Part shown: in pieces, positions 26,725-35,306 of the stretch | Numbering within the stretch: the first letter of the stretch is position 1 | Layout: each line of letters starts with the position of its first letter | Program-made: the position numbers and the translations under genes | Assembly: GCF_003667525.1 (NCBI RefSeq) | Contig: NZ_RCUW01000013.1 | Coordinates: 1 to 64,000 of the forward strand | Length of the DNA: 64,000 nucleotides | Direction: 5' to 3' | Origin: Mycetocola_B reblochoni | GTDB taxonomy: Bacteria; Actinomycetota; Actinomycetes; Actinomycetales; Microbacteriaceae | Notes under the pieces: generated by a model | Told to the model about the DNA's origin: nothing | The model's input: the letters and a program-made list of their open reading frames with translations, nothing else | Databases searched by the model: none

Positions 26725-29192
26725 ACGCGCGACCGGAGGGCCAGGGGGACGAGCCATCCTCGACGGAGTGGCTGCTCGGCCAGCTGGGCGACGAGCCGGA
26801 CGAGACGGCCGCCCTCCCGGTCGTGGAGGACAGTGCCGACGAGGCGACGCAGGCTCTGCCGGTCGTGCGAGGCGGAGACGATGCCGAGACCCGGGCTCTT
26901 CCGGTCGTCGAGGGCGTCGTCGTTGACGAGGCGACGCAGGCTCTGCCGGTGGTCGGTGGCGCGCAGGGGGAGGAGACCCAGGCTCTTCCGGTCGTCGAGG
27001 GCGTTGTCGTTGACGAGGCGACGCAGGCTCTGCCGGTGCAGTCGAGTGACGGCGCCGTGGAGGCGAACACCCCGTCCGCAGTCAACGATGCCGGTGCCGA
27101 TGGTGCTCCCGACGCCGACGCCGATGCCGATGCCGGCGCGGGTGCGGAAGCGCCGGACCACGTGGAGCTGCCGGTCACGGCCGACGCGGAGTCGGTGCCA
27201 GGGGCGGCGGATGCCGCTCGGATCGACGCTGTCCGTGCCGCCAGGGCCCCCGCGCCCGGCAGCCATCCCGGGGTCGCGTTCGTCCTGCCCGCGGCCGGGG
27301 CCGGTGCCGACGCCGGTGCCGCCGAGGTGGGGACGGGCGTCGATGCGGGTGTGAACGACGGCCTGAACGGCGACGCCGTCCCGGGAGGGCCGGAGGCCGC
27401 TGCCGCTCCCTCCGTGCCTGGAGGGCCGGAGGCCGCTGTGGCTCCCTCCGTCCCCGACCAGTCCGACGCGGTGCCGCCCAAGCCCGAGGCCGAGCCGTCC
27501 CCGACCGAGCAGGGGGGAGCTGCCGGGATCGAGGAGCGTTCGGCGGCGGCCCCGGCCAGTCCCGCCGGGACCGACGATGCGGCTGATGCTGATGCTGATG
27601 CTGATGCTGATGGGGACGGCGCCGCGGCGCAGAGCGCCGCCGACAACCCCTTCGAGGACTCCGCGCGCTTCTTCCCCTGGTCGCTGAGCCCGTCCGCCGC
27701 TGCCGGTTCGGGCACCGACACGGACGCTGCGACGGATACGTCTGGCACCGGCTCCCCCGGTCCGACGGCCGGGACCGTGGGTGCAGCCGGGACCGCCGTC
27801 GGTGCTGCCGCCGGTGCCCCCGCTCTCTTCAAGCCGCCGCCGGGCGGGGCCGCCCCCGGCCCGGTCGAACCGCTCAGCTGGACGGTCATCGACACCTCAG
27901 CCGCGACCGAGCCGACCGAGCCGGGAGCTCCGTCGGCGGCGGACTCCGCTGCCGAGGCAGCAGGGTCCGCAGGGACCGCGGACGTCGACGGCGCCACGGG
28001 AACGGAGGCTTCCGCGACCCTCGACGGCGATCCCGCGGTCGTGCCGCCTGCGCCCGTCGCCGGCGATCCGACGACCGATCCGGCGGAGGCCGTGGCGGTC
28101 GCGTCGAGCGAGGCGATCGAGCTGAGCGCGGACGATCTCGTCGCCCTCGCAACCCCGCACGACGCTCAGGCCCCGGCCAGCGTCGAGGACGAGGAGCTCG
28201 CTGCTCTCACCGCGGCGAACGACGACTCGCTCGCCGCGCTCGCGGCAGCGAACAACGCCGAGAACGGCGGCATCGACGACGAGCTGGACGGCATCGACGA
28301 TCCCGTTCCCGCGCCGGGCGCGGCCGTGCCCGGCGTCGGTCGTCGGTCGGCATCGGCCCGTGGTCGGGCCGGCGACCGTGACGTGGCAACGGAGCCTGAG
28401 CCCGAGCCGGAACTCGACATCGACCCGATCAACGATTCGGCCGTCTTCGGTGAAGCCCTCGTCCAGGGAACGCAGCCGGTCTCCGCGGTCAGGGCCTCGT
28501 CGGCCTCCGTCGTGCCGGCCGTCCTGCCCCAGGACGAGGTCACCGCGTCCGAGCCCGACCCGACGACACCCGTCGAGACGGTCGCCGCCCCGCACGGTGG
28601 CGGGAGCGGTGGAGGGAGCGGCCGCCGGGCACGACCCTCCGAGGGGGCCGGGGGCACGCGTTTCGTCCTCATCGCGGTCGCCGGACTGATCGTCTTCTTC
28701 GTGATCGGCTTGTTCCTTCCGCGCCTGTTCACGGGGGGAACGCCCGCGGCGATCCCGACCCCGACGGCCACCCCGACGGCCACGGCCACCCCGACCGAGG
28801 CCCAAGGGCCGGCAGCGCTCGGCGTCCAGCCGTGGACGGCCCTGAACGGGGGCGAGTGCCTGAGCGACTACACCGACCCGTGGCAGGCCGAGTTCACGGT
28901 CGTCGACTGCGCGCAGCCGCACCAGGCCCAGCTCGTCGCGGTCGGTGAGATCACCGACGACCCGGCTGCCGCCTACCCGGGCGAGGAGGAGCTCGCCAGC
29001 CAGATCGGGCTGTGGTGCGCGGCGCCCGGCACGATCAGGTCCGACGGCGAGGTCCCTGTCTCCGAGCTGCAGGTGCAGGGCAGCTACCCCGTGAACGACG
29101 ACGAGTGGACGGCCGACGGGGACCGCAGCTACCGCTGCTTCGTCTCCCGCGCGGAGGGCGGGGAGCTCAGCGAAGACCTGGTCGCCGGCTAG
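26721..29192 (+). CDS. Large single-span protein with C-terminal septum-formation domain and acidic repeat region
   Basis: The 823-residue protein has a long, mostly unstructured, Ala/Asp/Pro/Glu-rich cytoplasmic part of about 645 residues. A single membrane helix follows (residues 647-668, LIAVAGLIVFFVIGLFLP), then a Thr-Pro spacer and an outside domain of about 120 residues. That domain has paired cysteines (GGECLSDYTD, VDCAQPHQAQLV, LWCAAPG, YRCFVS) and matches the Septum_form family. The N-terminus repeats the motif ATQALPVV or close variants six times in residues 30-110. The GTG overlaps the pyrE stop. A role at the division site is likely but unproven; such long N-terminal parts probably scaffold partners. 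Confidence 0.8.
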   Translation: MNARPEGQGDEPSSTEWLLGQLGDEPDETAALPVVEDSADEATQALPVVRGGDDAETRALPVVEGVVVDEATQALPVVGGAQGEETQALPVVEGVVVDEATQALPVQSSDGAVEANTPSAVNDAGADGAPDADADADAGAGAEAPDHVELPVTADAESVPGAADAARIDAVRAARAPAPGSHPGVAFVLPAAGAGADAGAAEVGTGVDAGVNDGLNGDAVPGGPEAAAAPSVPGGPEAAVAPSVPDQSDAVPPKPEAEPSPTEQGGAAGIEERSAAAPASPAGTDDAADADADADADGDGAAAQSAADNPFEDSARFFPWSLSPSAAAGSGTDTDAATDTSGTGSPGPTAGTVGAAGTAVGAAAGAPALFKPPPGGAAPGPVEPLSWTVIDTSAATEPTEPGAPSAADSAAEAAGSAGTADVDGATGTEASATLDGDPAVVPPAPVAGDPTTDPAEAVAVASSEAIELSADDLVALATPHDAQAPASVEDEELAALTAANDDSLAALAAANNAENGGIDDELDGIDDPVPAPGAAVPGVGRRSASARGRAGDRDVATEPEPEPELDIDPINDSAVFGEALVQGTQPVSAVRASSASVVPAVLPQDEVTASEPDPTTPVETVAAPHGGGSGGGSGRRARPSEGAGGTRFVLIAVAGLIVFFVIGLFLPRLFTGGTPAAIPTPTATPTATATPTEAQGPAALGVQPWTALNGGECLSDYTDPWQAEFTVVDCAQPHQAQLVAVGEITDDPAAAYPGEEELASQIGLWCAAPGTIRSDGEVPVSELQVQGSYPVNDDEWTADGDRSYRCFVSRAEGGELSEDLVAG
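26895..27037. repeat. 56-base direct repeat inside the septum-formation gene
   Basis: 26895-26950 and 26982-27037 are identical except for one base and are offset by 87 bases, exactly 29 codons. They encode two copies of the ALPVVEGVVVDEATQALPV block. A shorter related copy lies at 26838-26863. Confidence 0.9.
27582..27611. repeat. Hexanucleotide repeat, 5 copies of GCTGAT
   Basis: Five perfect units encode an (Ala-Asp)5 run in the disordered part of the septum-formation protein. Confidence 0.93.
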
Positions 29193-29226
29193 GGCCCGTC
29201 TATCCGGCCGGGGCCCGCCCGTCCGG

Positions 29227-29328
29227 CCGGTTCCCCCGTCTGGCCGGTTCGCCCGTTCTGCCGGTTCCCCCGTCTGGCCGGTTCGCCCGTTCTGCCGGTT
29301 CGCCCGTTCTGCCGGTTCCCCGGTCCGG
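29227..29328. repeat. 17-base tandem repeat, 6 copies, between convergent genes
   Basis: Six consecutive 17-base units begin CCGGTTC and alternate between two types, one with CCCCGTCTGG and one with GCCCGTTCTG. They fill most of the 163-base gap between the septum-formation gene and the HAD gene. No reading frame or typical terminator is seen; CCGG ends could pair between units. Confidence 0.93.
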
Positions 29329-29355
29329 CCGGGTGCCCCGGCCGGGCCGCGAGGG

Positions 29356-30171
29356 TCAGCCCTGCTCGGCGGGAACCTGGTCGGTCTCGATCGGCTCGCG
29401 TCGGATCAGCTCGCTGACACCGCTGAGGATCTCATCCGGCCGGAACGGGTAGCGCTCGATCTCCGCCTGGTCGCTGATCCCCGTCAGCACCAGGATAGTG
29501 TGCAGACCCGCCTCGATGCCGGCGACGATGTCGGTGTCCATACGGTCACCGATCATGCCGGTGTTCTCGGAGTGGGCGCCGATCTTGTTGAGGGCGGAGC
29601 GGAACATCATCGGGTTCGGCTTGCCGACCACGTACGGCTCCCGCCCCGTCGCCTTCGTGATGAGCGCGGCGATCGCGCCGGTCGCCGGAAGCGGGCCCTC
29701 GGCGGAGGGGCCGGTGGCGTCAGGGTTGGTGACGATGAAGCGTGACCCGGTGAGGATCGCGCGGATCGCCTTCGTGATCGCCTCGAAGGAGTAGTTGCGG
29801 GTCTCGCCGACGACGACGTAATCCGGCGTGGTCTCGGTCATGATGAAGCCGGCCTCGTGCAGGGCCGTGGTGATGCCCGCCTCGCCGATGACGAAGGCGC
29901 TGCCGCCGGGGGCCTGCGACTTGAGGAACGCCGCCGTGGCCAGCGCCGAGGTCCAGATGCGCTCCTCGGGGACGTCGAGCCCTGAGGCGCGCAGTCGCGC
30001 GCTGAGATCGCGCGGCGTGAAGATCGAGTTGTTCGTCAGGACCAGGTACGGGGTTCCCTCGTCCTTCCACTGCTGCAACAGCGCCGAAGCCCCCGGCAGC
30101 GCCTTGTTCTCGTGGACGAGGACGCCGTCCATGTCGGTCAGCCAGCATTCGACGTCGTCGCGTTTGCTCAC
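29356..30171 (-). CDS. HAD-IIA family phosphatase (NagD-like)
   Basis: The 271-residue hydrolase has catalytic aspartates in LTDMDGVLVHE (motif I), a threonine in VLTNNS (motif II), the lysine in VVGKPNPMMF (motif III) and GDRMDTDIVAGIEAG (motif IV). The large cap between motifs II and III is the IIA type, as in NagD and p-nitrophenyl phosphatases. It probably dephosphorylates a sugar phosphate, nucleotide or glycolytic side product. The GTG at 30169-30171 follows AAAGGG. The gene stands alone and converges on the septum-formation gene across a repeat array. Confidence 0.93.
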   Translation of the reverse strand: MSKRDDVECWLTDMDGVLVHENKALPGASALLQQWKDEGTPYLVLTNNSIFTPRDLSARLRASGLDVPEERIWTSALATAAFLKSQAPGGSAFVIGEAGITTALHEAGFIMTETTPDYVVVGETRNYSFEAITKAIRAILTGSRFIVTNPDATGPSAEGPLPATGAIAALITKATGREPYVVGKPNPMMFRSALNKIGAHSENTGMIGDRMDTDIVAGIEAGLHTILVLTGISDQAEIERYPFRPDEILSGVSELIRREPIETDQVPAEQG

Positions 30172-30207
30172 GGTGCGAACCCTTTCTCCGGTGGACCTCA
30201 AGCATAT

Positions 30208-30255
30208 CGGCGCGCGCCGGGGCCCGGCCTGCTCGGCGGGGTCCGGCGCGCGCCG
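30208..30255 (-). terminator. Inverted repeat after the small acidic gene
   Basis: Perfect 13-base arms (30208-30220 and 30243-30255), each also self-complementary, enclose 22 bases. They lie 16 bases past the stop of the 42-residue minus-strand gene and before the HAD promoter. Confidence 0.55.
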
Positions 30256-30270
30256 ACCGTCGCGACGGGG

Positions 30271-30399
30271 TCAGTCGGCGGCGTTCTCGTCCGGCTCCGC
30301 GGGGGCACCGCCCGATGCGGTGTCCTCCTCGCCGGTCGTGGTGCCGTCCTGGTCCGAGCCGTCCGGAAGCTCGCGGGGGTCGGGGGTGGTGTCGCTCAT
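30271..30399 (-). CDS. Small acidic protein, 42 residues
   Basis: An ATG at 30397-30399 preceded by GAGGAG at 6 bases opens a 42-codon frame that begins MSDTTPDPRELPDG and ends PDENAAD. Ten of 42 residues are Asp or Glu, only one is basic, and there is no hydrophobic segment, so the product is probably disordered. A strong inverted repeat follows the stop. Short acidic proteins of this style are annotated as hypothetical in related genomes. It diverges from the large surface phosphoesterase gene. Confidence 0.55.
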   Translation of the reverse strand: MSDTTPDPRELPDGSDQDGTTTGEEDTASGGAPAEPDENAAD

Positions 30400-30622
30400 G
30401 GCGCTCCTCGTGTCGTGCGGCCGGCGGCCGTGGCCGCCGCTGGGCTCCCCACGCTACGCCGTGCCGCGCGCCCCGTCAGCCCTCGGCCTCGCCCGGGACG
30501 GTTCGCCCCTCCGACGCGGGCTGTTCAGGGACCGGTCGCGGCCCCGTTACCCGGGGCCGACACGCTGAGACCGCCGCCCGGCATCGCCGCGGCCCCCACC
30601 ATCGAAAGGTCCCCGCACACCC

Positions 30623-33600
30623 ATGTCACGACGACAGAAACGATCGGCCGTCCTGGCCGTCGCCCTCGCCGCCGGATTGCTCGGCTCCACCCCGGCCGCG
30701 GCGGCGACCGCGGACACCCCATCCGCCGCCACCGGCGGCGTCCTCATCAGCGAGGTCGTGTCCGGAGGCCCGAGCGGCGCCTCGGACAACTTCATCGAGA
30801 TCGCCAACTTCGGCAGCGCCGCCACCGACATCGGCGGCTACCGCATCTTCCGCTGCGGCCAGGCCGGTGACGCCTACGGCCCGCAGGCCGTCGTCCCCGA
30901 GGGAACGGTCCTCGCGCCGGGCGAGCAGTACCTCGCCGTCCGCGCGGGCAGCCCCCTCGAGGCCTCCGGCGTCGGGGACGCCAGCTACGACACGAGCCTG
31001 CACAGCTTCGGCTACGGGGCCTACCTGGAGGCGCCCGACCACACGGTCCTCGACCGGATCGGCTTCTACCACCCCTCCGTCGACAGCCAGTGCAAGAACC
31101 CGACGAGCCTGCCCACCACCGCGGCCTGGACGTTCGGCGAGTCCCACCAGCGCGTCGGGACGAGCGGCGACATCGCCAGCGACTGGATCGTCGCCGAGCG
31201 CACGCCGGGCGAGGCCAACCGTTCCGAGCCGGCCGACCGTCTCCGCCCCGGCGCGGTGAAGATCAGCGAGTACGCCCCCGGCGGCCCCGGCGCCCGCGAC
31301 GACTTCATCGAGATCGCCAACTACGGCGACAGCCCCGTCGACCTGTCCGGCTGGTCGCTGCTGCGCTGCGGCGACAACGCGCAGACGTACACCCAGCACG
31401 CCGGTCTGCCCTCGGGCACGACGCTCGCGCCGGGTGAGGCGTTCACCTTCGTCAGGACCGACGCGCAGACGATCCCCTCCTCCGTCGCCGACGCGCGGTA
31501 CTCCACGAGCGTGCACTGGCAGAACTCCGGCGCGATGCTGCTGGACGCCGACACGTCGATCGTCGACAGGATGAGCGTCTACCGCGACCGTCAGAGCCCC
31601 TGCACCGACGGCGAGGCCGCGGTCATGGACATCGACACCGGCGACGGGCTGAGCTTCCAGCGGAACTCGGACACGGGCGACAACTCGTCCGACTTCGTCC
31701 GTGCCCAGCGCACCCCCGGCGAGGTCGCCGAGCTCGGCACCGTCGCCGAGGGCGAGCGCCGTGCGGACGCCGACAGCCCGGTGCGCATCACCGAGCTGAG
31801 CGCCGCGGGACCCGCGGGCGGCAACGACGAGTACGTCGAGCTGCTCAACACCGGTGACGCGCCCGTGTCGCTCTCCGGCTGGTCGCTCTGGCGCTGCGAG
31901 GGGACGGGGAAGCGATCGCTCACCCCGCAGATCGCCGACCTGGCGATCACCCTCGCACCGGGGCAGCGCTACATCGCGGCCCCCACCGGGGCGCCGGCCG
32001 CCCTGGCGGCCATCGCCGACGGCAGGTACTCGACGGGGCTCAACGACGCCGAGGGCTTCGGCGTCGCCGTGTGGGACGGCTCCGGCGCGGTCGTCGACCG
32101 GGTCGCCGTGTGGGACAGCATCGCGTTCAGCCCGTGCGAGCAGGGCGCGTCCATCCAGAACGACGCCAAGAGCGACCAGGGCGAGAGCTACCAGCGCGCC
32201 CAGGACACCGGCGACAACATCGCCGACTTCGCCGTCGCGACCCGCACCCCTGAGGGCCACGAGGACCTGCCCGTCGTCGACCCGACCGTCCCGCTCGCCG
32301 GTCAGCTCGACCCGGCCGAGGTCGACCGGCTCTTCCGCCCCGGCACGCCCATCGCCGAGACCGGCGAGCAGGACGAGGACGGCGCGGTGAGCACGAGCGT
32401 GACCACCACGCACGACGGCGGGGACCGGCTCCAGGTGAGCTTCCGCTCGTCGACCCCCGTCGAGCTCGACGAGGCCACGCAGCGCGTGTTCACCGGCGTG
32501 ACCGAGCAAGTCCCTCCGGCGGCCCGCGAGCTCGACGGAGAGACCGAGGTCCGCTCGGCCGACGACGCCACCGCGCCGTCCGACGGCACCGGCTTCCCCT
32601 ACCAGCGCTTCGAGCTGGCCATCGACGAGGTCCCCGACGAGGGCGTCGAGCTCAGCTGGACGGGGACCACGACCGACCGCAACGAGCTCCAGATGTACGG
32701 CTGGAACACCGCGTCGGCTCGGTGGGAGCTCGTCGATGCCGCGGTGCCCTCCGCCGACGGCGAGCTGACGCTCGTCGGACGGCTGACCGCCGAGATGGTG
32801 GTCGACGGTTCCGCCGCGGTGCTCGTGCTCGACGGTCCGCGCACGGCCGGCGGACTGCTCGACGAGGTCTCCGTCACCGACGGCGCCTTCGTCACGCCGG
32901 GCGGCTACGACTTCGCCGTCAACCACATGACCGATACCCAGTTCCTCACCGAGGGCTTCCGCCGCGTCTACACGGACATGGCGGCGTGGGTCGTGGCCAA
33001 CGCCGAGTCGAGGGACATCGCCTTCAGCGCCCACACCGGTGACGTCATCGAGAACTGGATCAACGGCAACGCCGAGGTGGAGCGCGCCAGACGCGAGTTC
33101 CAGGCGGCGTCCGACATCCAGTCCCTGCTCGACGACGCGGGCGTGGCCAACAGCATCCTGCCCGGCAACCACGACAACCTCTGGGGCCGGAACAACGATC
33201 TGTTCACCGAGTACTTCCCCGCCTCGCGCTACGAGGGAACCGAGTGGTTCGGCGGCGAGTGGCGCGTCGGCGACCCGAGCGCCCGATTCGACCACTTCAG
33301 CGAGCAGGGCGTCCCGTTCATGGTCGTGTCGCTGCCCTACGCGCCGTCCGACGAGCAGATCGACTGGGCGTCGTCGCTGGCCGCGGCCAACCCCGAGTCG
33401 AACGTGATCCTCGCCACCCACGCCTACCTGTACACCGACGGCACACGCGACGACCGCGTCGACCGCCGATACACGGCGCGCGGCGTGGAGATGTGGGAGC
33501 GCGTCGTCGCACCGAACGACAACGTGTTCCTCGTCATCGGCGGGCACTACCACGGCGTGTCCACGCAGCTCGCCGACCCGGTGACCGGTGAGCAGGTCGA

Positions 33601-34783
33601 CGCGACGGAGATCGCCGCGGGGACGACCGTCATCGACAACGTCGGCGCCGAGGGGCGCCGCGTCGTCGAGATGCTCGCCGACTACCAGGGCTACCGCTCG
33701 ACCCAGCCGAGCCCGCGCGCCGACACCCTCGACCGCGACACCGGCTTCCAGCGGCTGCTCCAGTTCGACCTGGACGCCGGCGTGATGGCCGTCAACGCGT
33801 ACTCGCCGAGCCTGGACTCCTTCGACGCGTGGCAGTACGACGAGCCGGACTTCCGCGGCGACGCGGTGCGCTACGACCGGGGCGACGACGAGTTCGTCGT
33901 GCAGCTGTCGCTGAAGCGGCCGACGGCGTTCACCCTGTCGTCCTGGACGGTCCAGGGCACGGCGAGCGAGGCCGCCGTGGTCGAGGTCGCGGCGGGCGAG
34001 ACGGCCACGCACGACTGGTCGGCCGAGCAGGCGGGGATGCAGTGGTATGCCGTCGTGACGGACACCGCCACCGCGTCCGCGAGTGCCGGCGAGGCCGCGG
34101 GCCGGGCCGTTCCCGGCGCGCTGCGTGCCGAGTCGCTCGCCCAGCAGGAGGGCCCGACGGCCGAGCAGGACGCGCTCCCCTCCGAGCGGCGTCTCGCGCC
34201 GGTCGAGACGGTGCAGGACGCCCCGAGCGACGCCGCGCAGCAGCAGGACGCCCCCGGTGCCGGGGAGCCGACTGAGGGGGCCGCACTGCTTGAGGAGGCC
34301 ACGGCCGAGGCCGATGCAGTCCCGACGCCCGCCGAGGCCGAGGAGCCCGTCGAGCCGATGGTCGAGCCGGCCGTCGCGGTCGGGAACCGGGTCATCACCG
34401 CGCCCCTCGCCCTCGGCGAGGCCGTGGTCACGGAGCCGACCGAGCCGACGGAGCCGACCGAGCCGGTCGACCCGGAGGACCCGACCGGCCCGCTCGAGCC
34501 GCTCGAGCCGGTCGACCCGGTCGATCCGGTCGACCCGGGCCAGAACGCCGGTTCGGGTTCCGGCGCCGGCGGCGCGGGCGACGCGTCCGGTCAGGGCGAC
34601 TCGTCCGATGACGGCGACGCCCTGGAGGGGCGTCCTGCGGCGTCCGGCGCGGACGGATCGCTCGCGAACAGCGGGGCGGAGCAGCTCGGCGTGATCCTGC
34701 TGATCGCGCTGCTGCTGGCCACCACCGGTCTCGGCGGCGTGCTCCTGCACCGCCGTTCGCGCCGGAGCGGCGGCGAGGTCTAG
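30623..34783 (+). CDS. Wall-anchored metallophosphoesterase with three lamin-tail domains
   Basis: This 1386-residue protein starts with a signal peptide (ending TPAAAA, about residue 28). Three lamin-tail domains follow at about 38-155, 205-325 and 385-510, each marked by an IEIANFG or VELLNTG type strand and a GGYRIFRCG or SGWSLxRC strand. A calcineurin-like phosphoesterase domain occupies about 760-990, with NHMTDTQ, HTGDVIEN, LPGNHDN, LATHAYL and GGHYHG as metal ligands. A Pro/Glu/Asp-rich wall spacer with EPTEPTEPTEPVDP comes next, then LANSGAE, a hydrophobic helix and HRRSRRSGGEV. It is probably a sortase-displayed nuclease or nucleotidase that gathers phosphate from outside. The start has GAAAGG rather far upstream (about 14 bases). 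Confidence 0.92.
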   Translation: MSRRQKRSAVLAVALAAGLLGSTPAAAATADTPSAATGGVLISEVVSGGPSGASDNFIEIANFGSAATDIGGYRIFRCGQAGDAYGPQAVVPEGTVLAPGEQYLAVRAGSPLEASGVGDASYDTSLHSFGYGAYLEAPDHTVLDRIGFYHPSVDSQCKNPTSLPTTAAWTFGESHQRVGTSGDIASDWIVAERTPGEANRSEPADRLRPGAVKISEYAPGGPGARDDFIEIANYGDSPVDLSGWSLLRCGDNAQTYTQHAGLPSGTTLAPGEAFTFVRTDAQTIPSSVADARYSTSVHWQNSGAMLLDADTSIVDRMSVYRDRQSPCTDGEAAVMDIDTGDGLSFQRNSDTGDNSSDFVRAQRTPGEVAELGTVAEGERRADADSPVRITELSAAGPAGGNDEYVELLNTGDAPVSLSGWSLWRCEGTGKRSLTPQIADLAITLAPGQRYIAAPTGAPAALAAIADGRYSTGLNDAEGFGVAVWDGSGAVVDRVAVWDSIAFSPCEQGASIQNDAKSDQGESYQRAQDTGDNIADFAVATRTPEGHEDLPVVDPTVPLAGQLDPAEVDRLFRPGTPIAETGEQDEDGAVSTSVTTTHDGGDRLQVSFRSSTPVELDEATQRVFTGVTEQVPPAARELDGETEVRSADDATAPSDGTGFPYQRFELAIDEVPDEGVELSWTGTTTDRNELQMYGWNTASARWELVDAAVPSADGELTLVGRLTAEMVVDGSAAVLVLDGPRTAGGLLDEVSVTDGAFVTPGGYDFAVNHMTDTQFLTEGFRRVYTDMAAWVVANAESRDIAFSAHTGDVIENWINGNAEVERARREFQAASDIQSLLDDAGVANSILPGNHDNLWGRNNDLFTEYFPASRYEGTEWFGGEWRVGDPSARFDHFSEQGVPFMVVSLPYAPSDEQIDWASSLAAANPESNVILATHAYLYTDGTRDDRVDRRYTARGVEMWERVVAPNDNVFLVIGGHYHGVSTQLADPVTGEQVDATEIAAGTTVIDNVGAEGRRVVEMLADYQGYRSTQPSPRADTLDRDTGFQRLLQFDLDAGVMAVNAYSPSLDSFDAWQYDEPDFRGDAVRYDRGDDEFVVQLSLKRPTAFTLSSWTVQGTASEAAVVEVAAGETATHDWSAEQAGMQWYAVVTDTATASASAGEAAGRAVPGALRAESLAQQEGPTAEQDALPSERRLAPVETVQDAPSDAAQQQDAPGAGEPTEGAALLEEATAEADAVPTPAEAEEPVEPMVEPAVAVGNRVITAPLALGEAVVTEPTEPTEPTEPVDPEDPTGPLEPLEPVDPVDPVDPGQNAGSGSGAGGAGDASGQGDSSDDGDALEGRPAASGADGSLANSGAEQLGVILLIALLLATTGLGGVLLHRRSRRSGGEV

Positions 34784-34803
34784 CCGCGCGGTCGTGAGGG
34801 GCA

Positions 34804-34843
34804 GGAGGGGCCGGGGAGTCGGGGACGACTGCCCGGCCCCTCC
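34804..34843 (+). terminator. Intrinsic terminator of the surface phosphoesterase gene
   Basis: Twelve-base perfect arms (34804-34815 and 34832-34843) enclose 16 bases, 21 bases past the stop. Confidence 0.7.
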
Positions 34844-34946
34844 GCATGCGCGCGACCGCCCCGCCCGGCGCGGCCCGATACGCTGATGCCCGCAGCCGTC
34901 GGTCCCGCCGGGACGAGGGGACCGGCACGGGGCAGGGGAGGGCACG

Positions 34947-35273
34947 ATGCGGCGCACGGTCGGGATCGGGGTGATCGTCCTCGTGATCGTCGCGGGCGTC
35001 GTGTTCCTCGTCGTGAGGCAGGGGACGATCGACGCCGACAGGGAGCGGCACGTCCAGACGCTCGACTGCACGGTCGTCGAGCGGGGGCAGTCCGCCGGCC
35101 GCGGGGGACCCAGGGGCAACTGGGTCGACACCGTCGAGTGCGGGCGCCTCGCCGTCGACCGGGTCGATGTTCACCGTATCCAGCCCGGCCTCCTCCACCG
35201 TGTCACGGTGTCGGGCGACGGGGCCGCCGGCGCGCTCAGGCACGGCTCCGGCTGGGAGCCGCTCGGCCGCTGA
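34947..35273 (+). CDS. Small membrane-anchored protein, unknown function
   Basis: The 108-residue product has one N-terminal hydrophobic helix (residues 5-24, VGIGVIVLVIVAGVVFLVV) that could be an anchor or uncleaved signal. About 80 polar residues follow, with two cysteines (TLDCTVV and TVECGRL). The outside part is predicted to be beta-rich. No family is recognised. ATG 34947 follows GGGGAGGG. The stop lies 33 bases before the methyltransferase ATG, which has its own leaderless-type promoter. Confidence 0.6.
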   Translation: MRRTVGIGVIVLVIVAGVVFLVVRQGTIDADRERHVQTLDCTVVERGQSAGRGGPRGNWVDTVECGRLAVDRVDVHRIQPGLLHRVTVSGDGAAGALRHGSGWEPLGR

Positions 35274-35306
35274 GCACCCGGCCGCCAGACGGCTACCCTT
35301 GACCTC

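Noticed and set aside
29227..29328. CRISPR or integron-like array of 17-base units
   Set aside because: Units are directly contiguous without spacers and lie between convergent genes without an integrase.
30626..35131. 1501-codon open frame antisense to the surface phosphoesterase
   Set aside because: High GC content removes stop codons from the opposite strand. The plus-strand frame has clear domains, a signal peptide and an anchor, while the antisense product has low-complexity composition and no start site.
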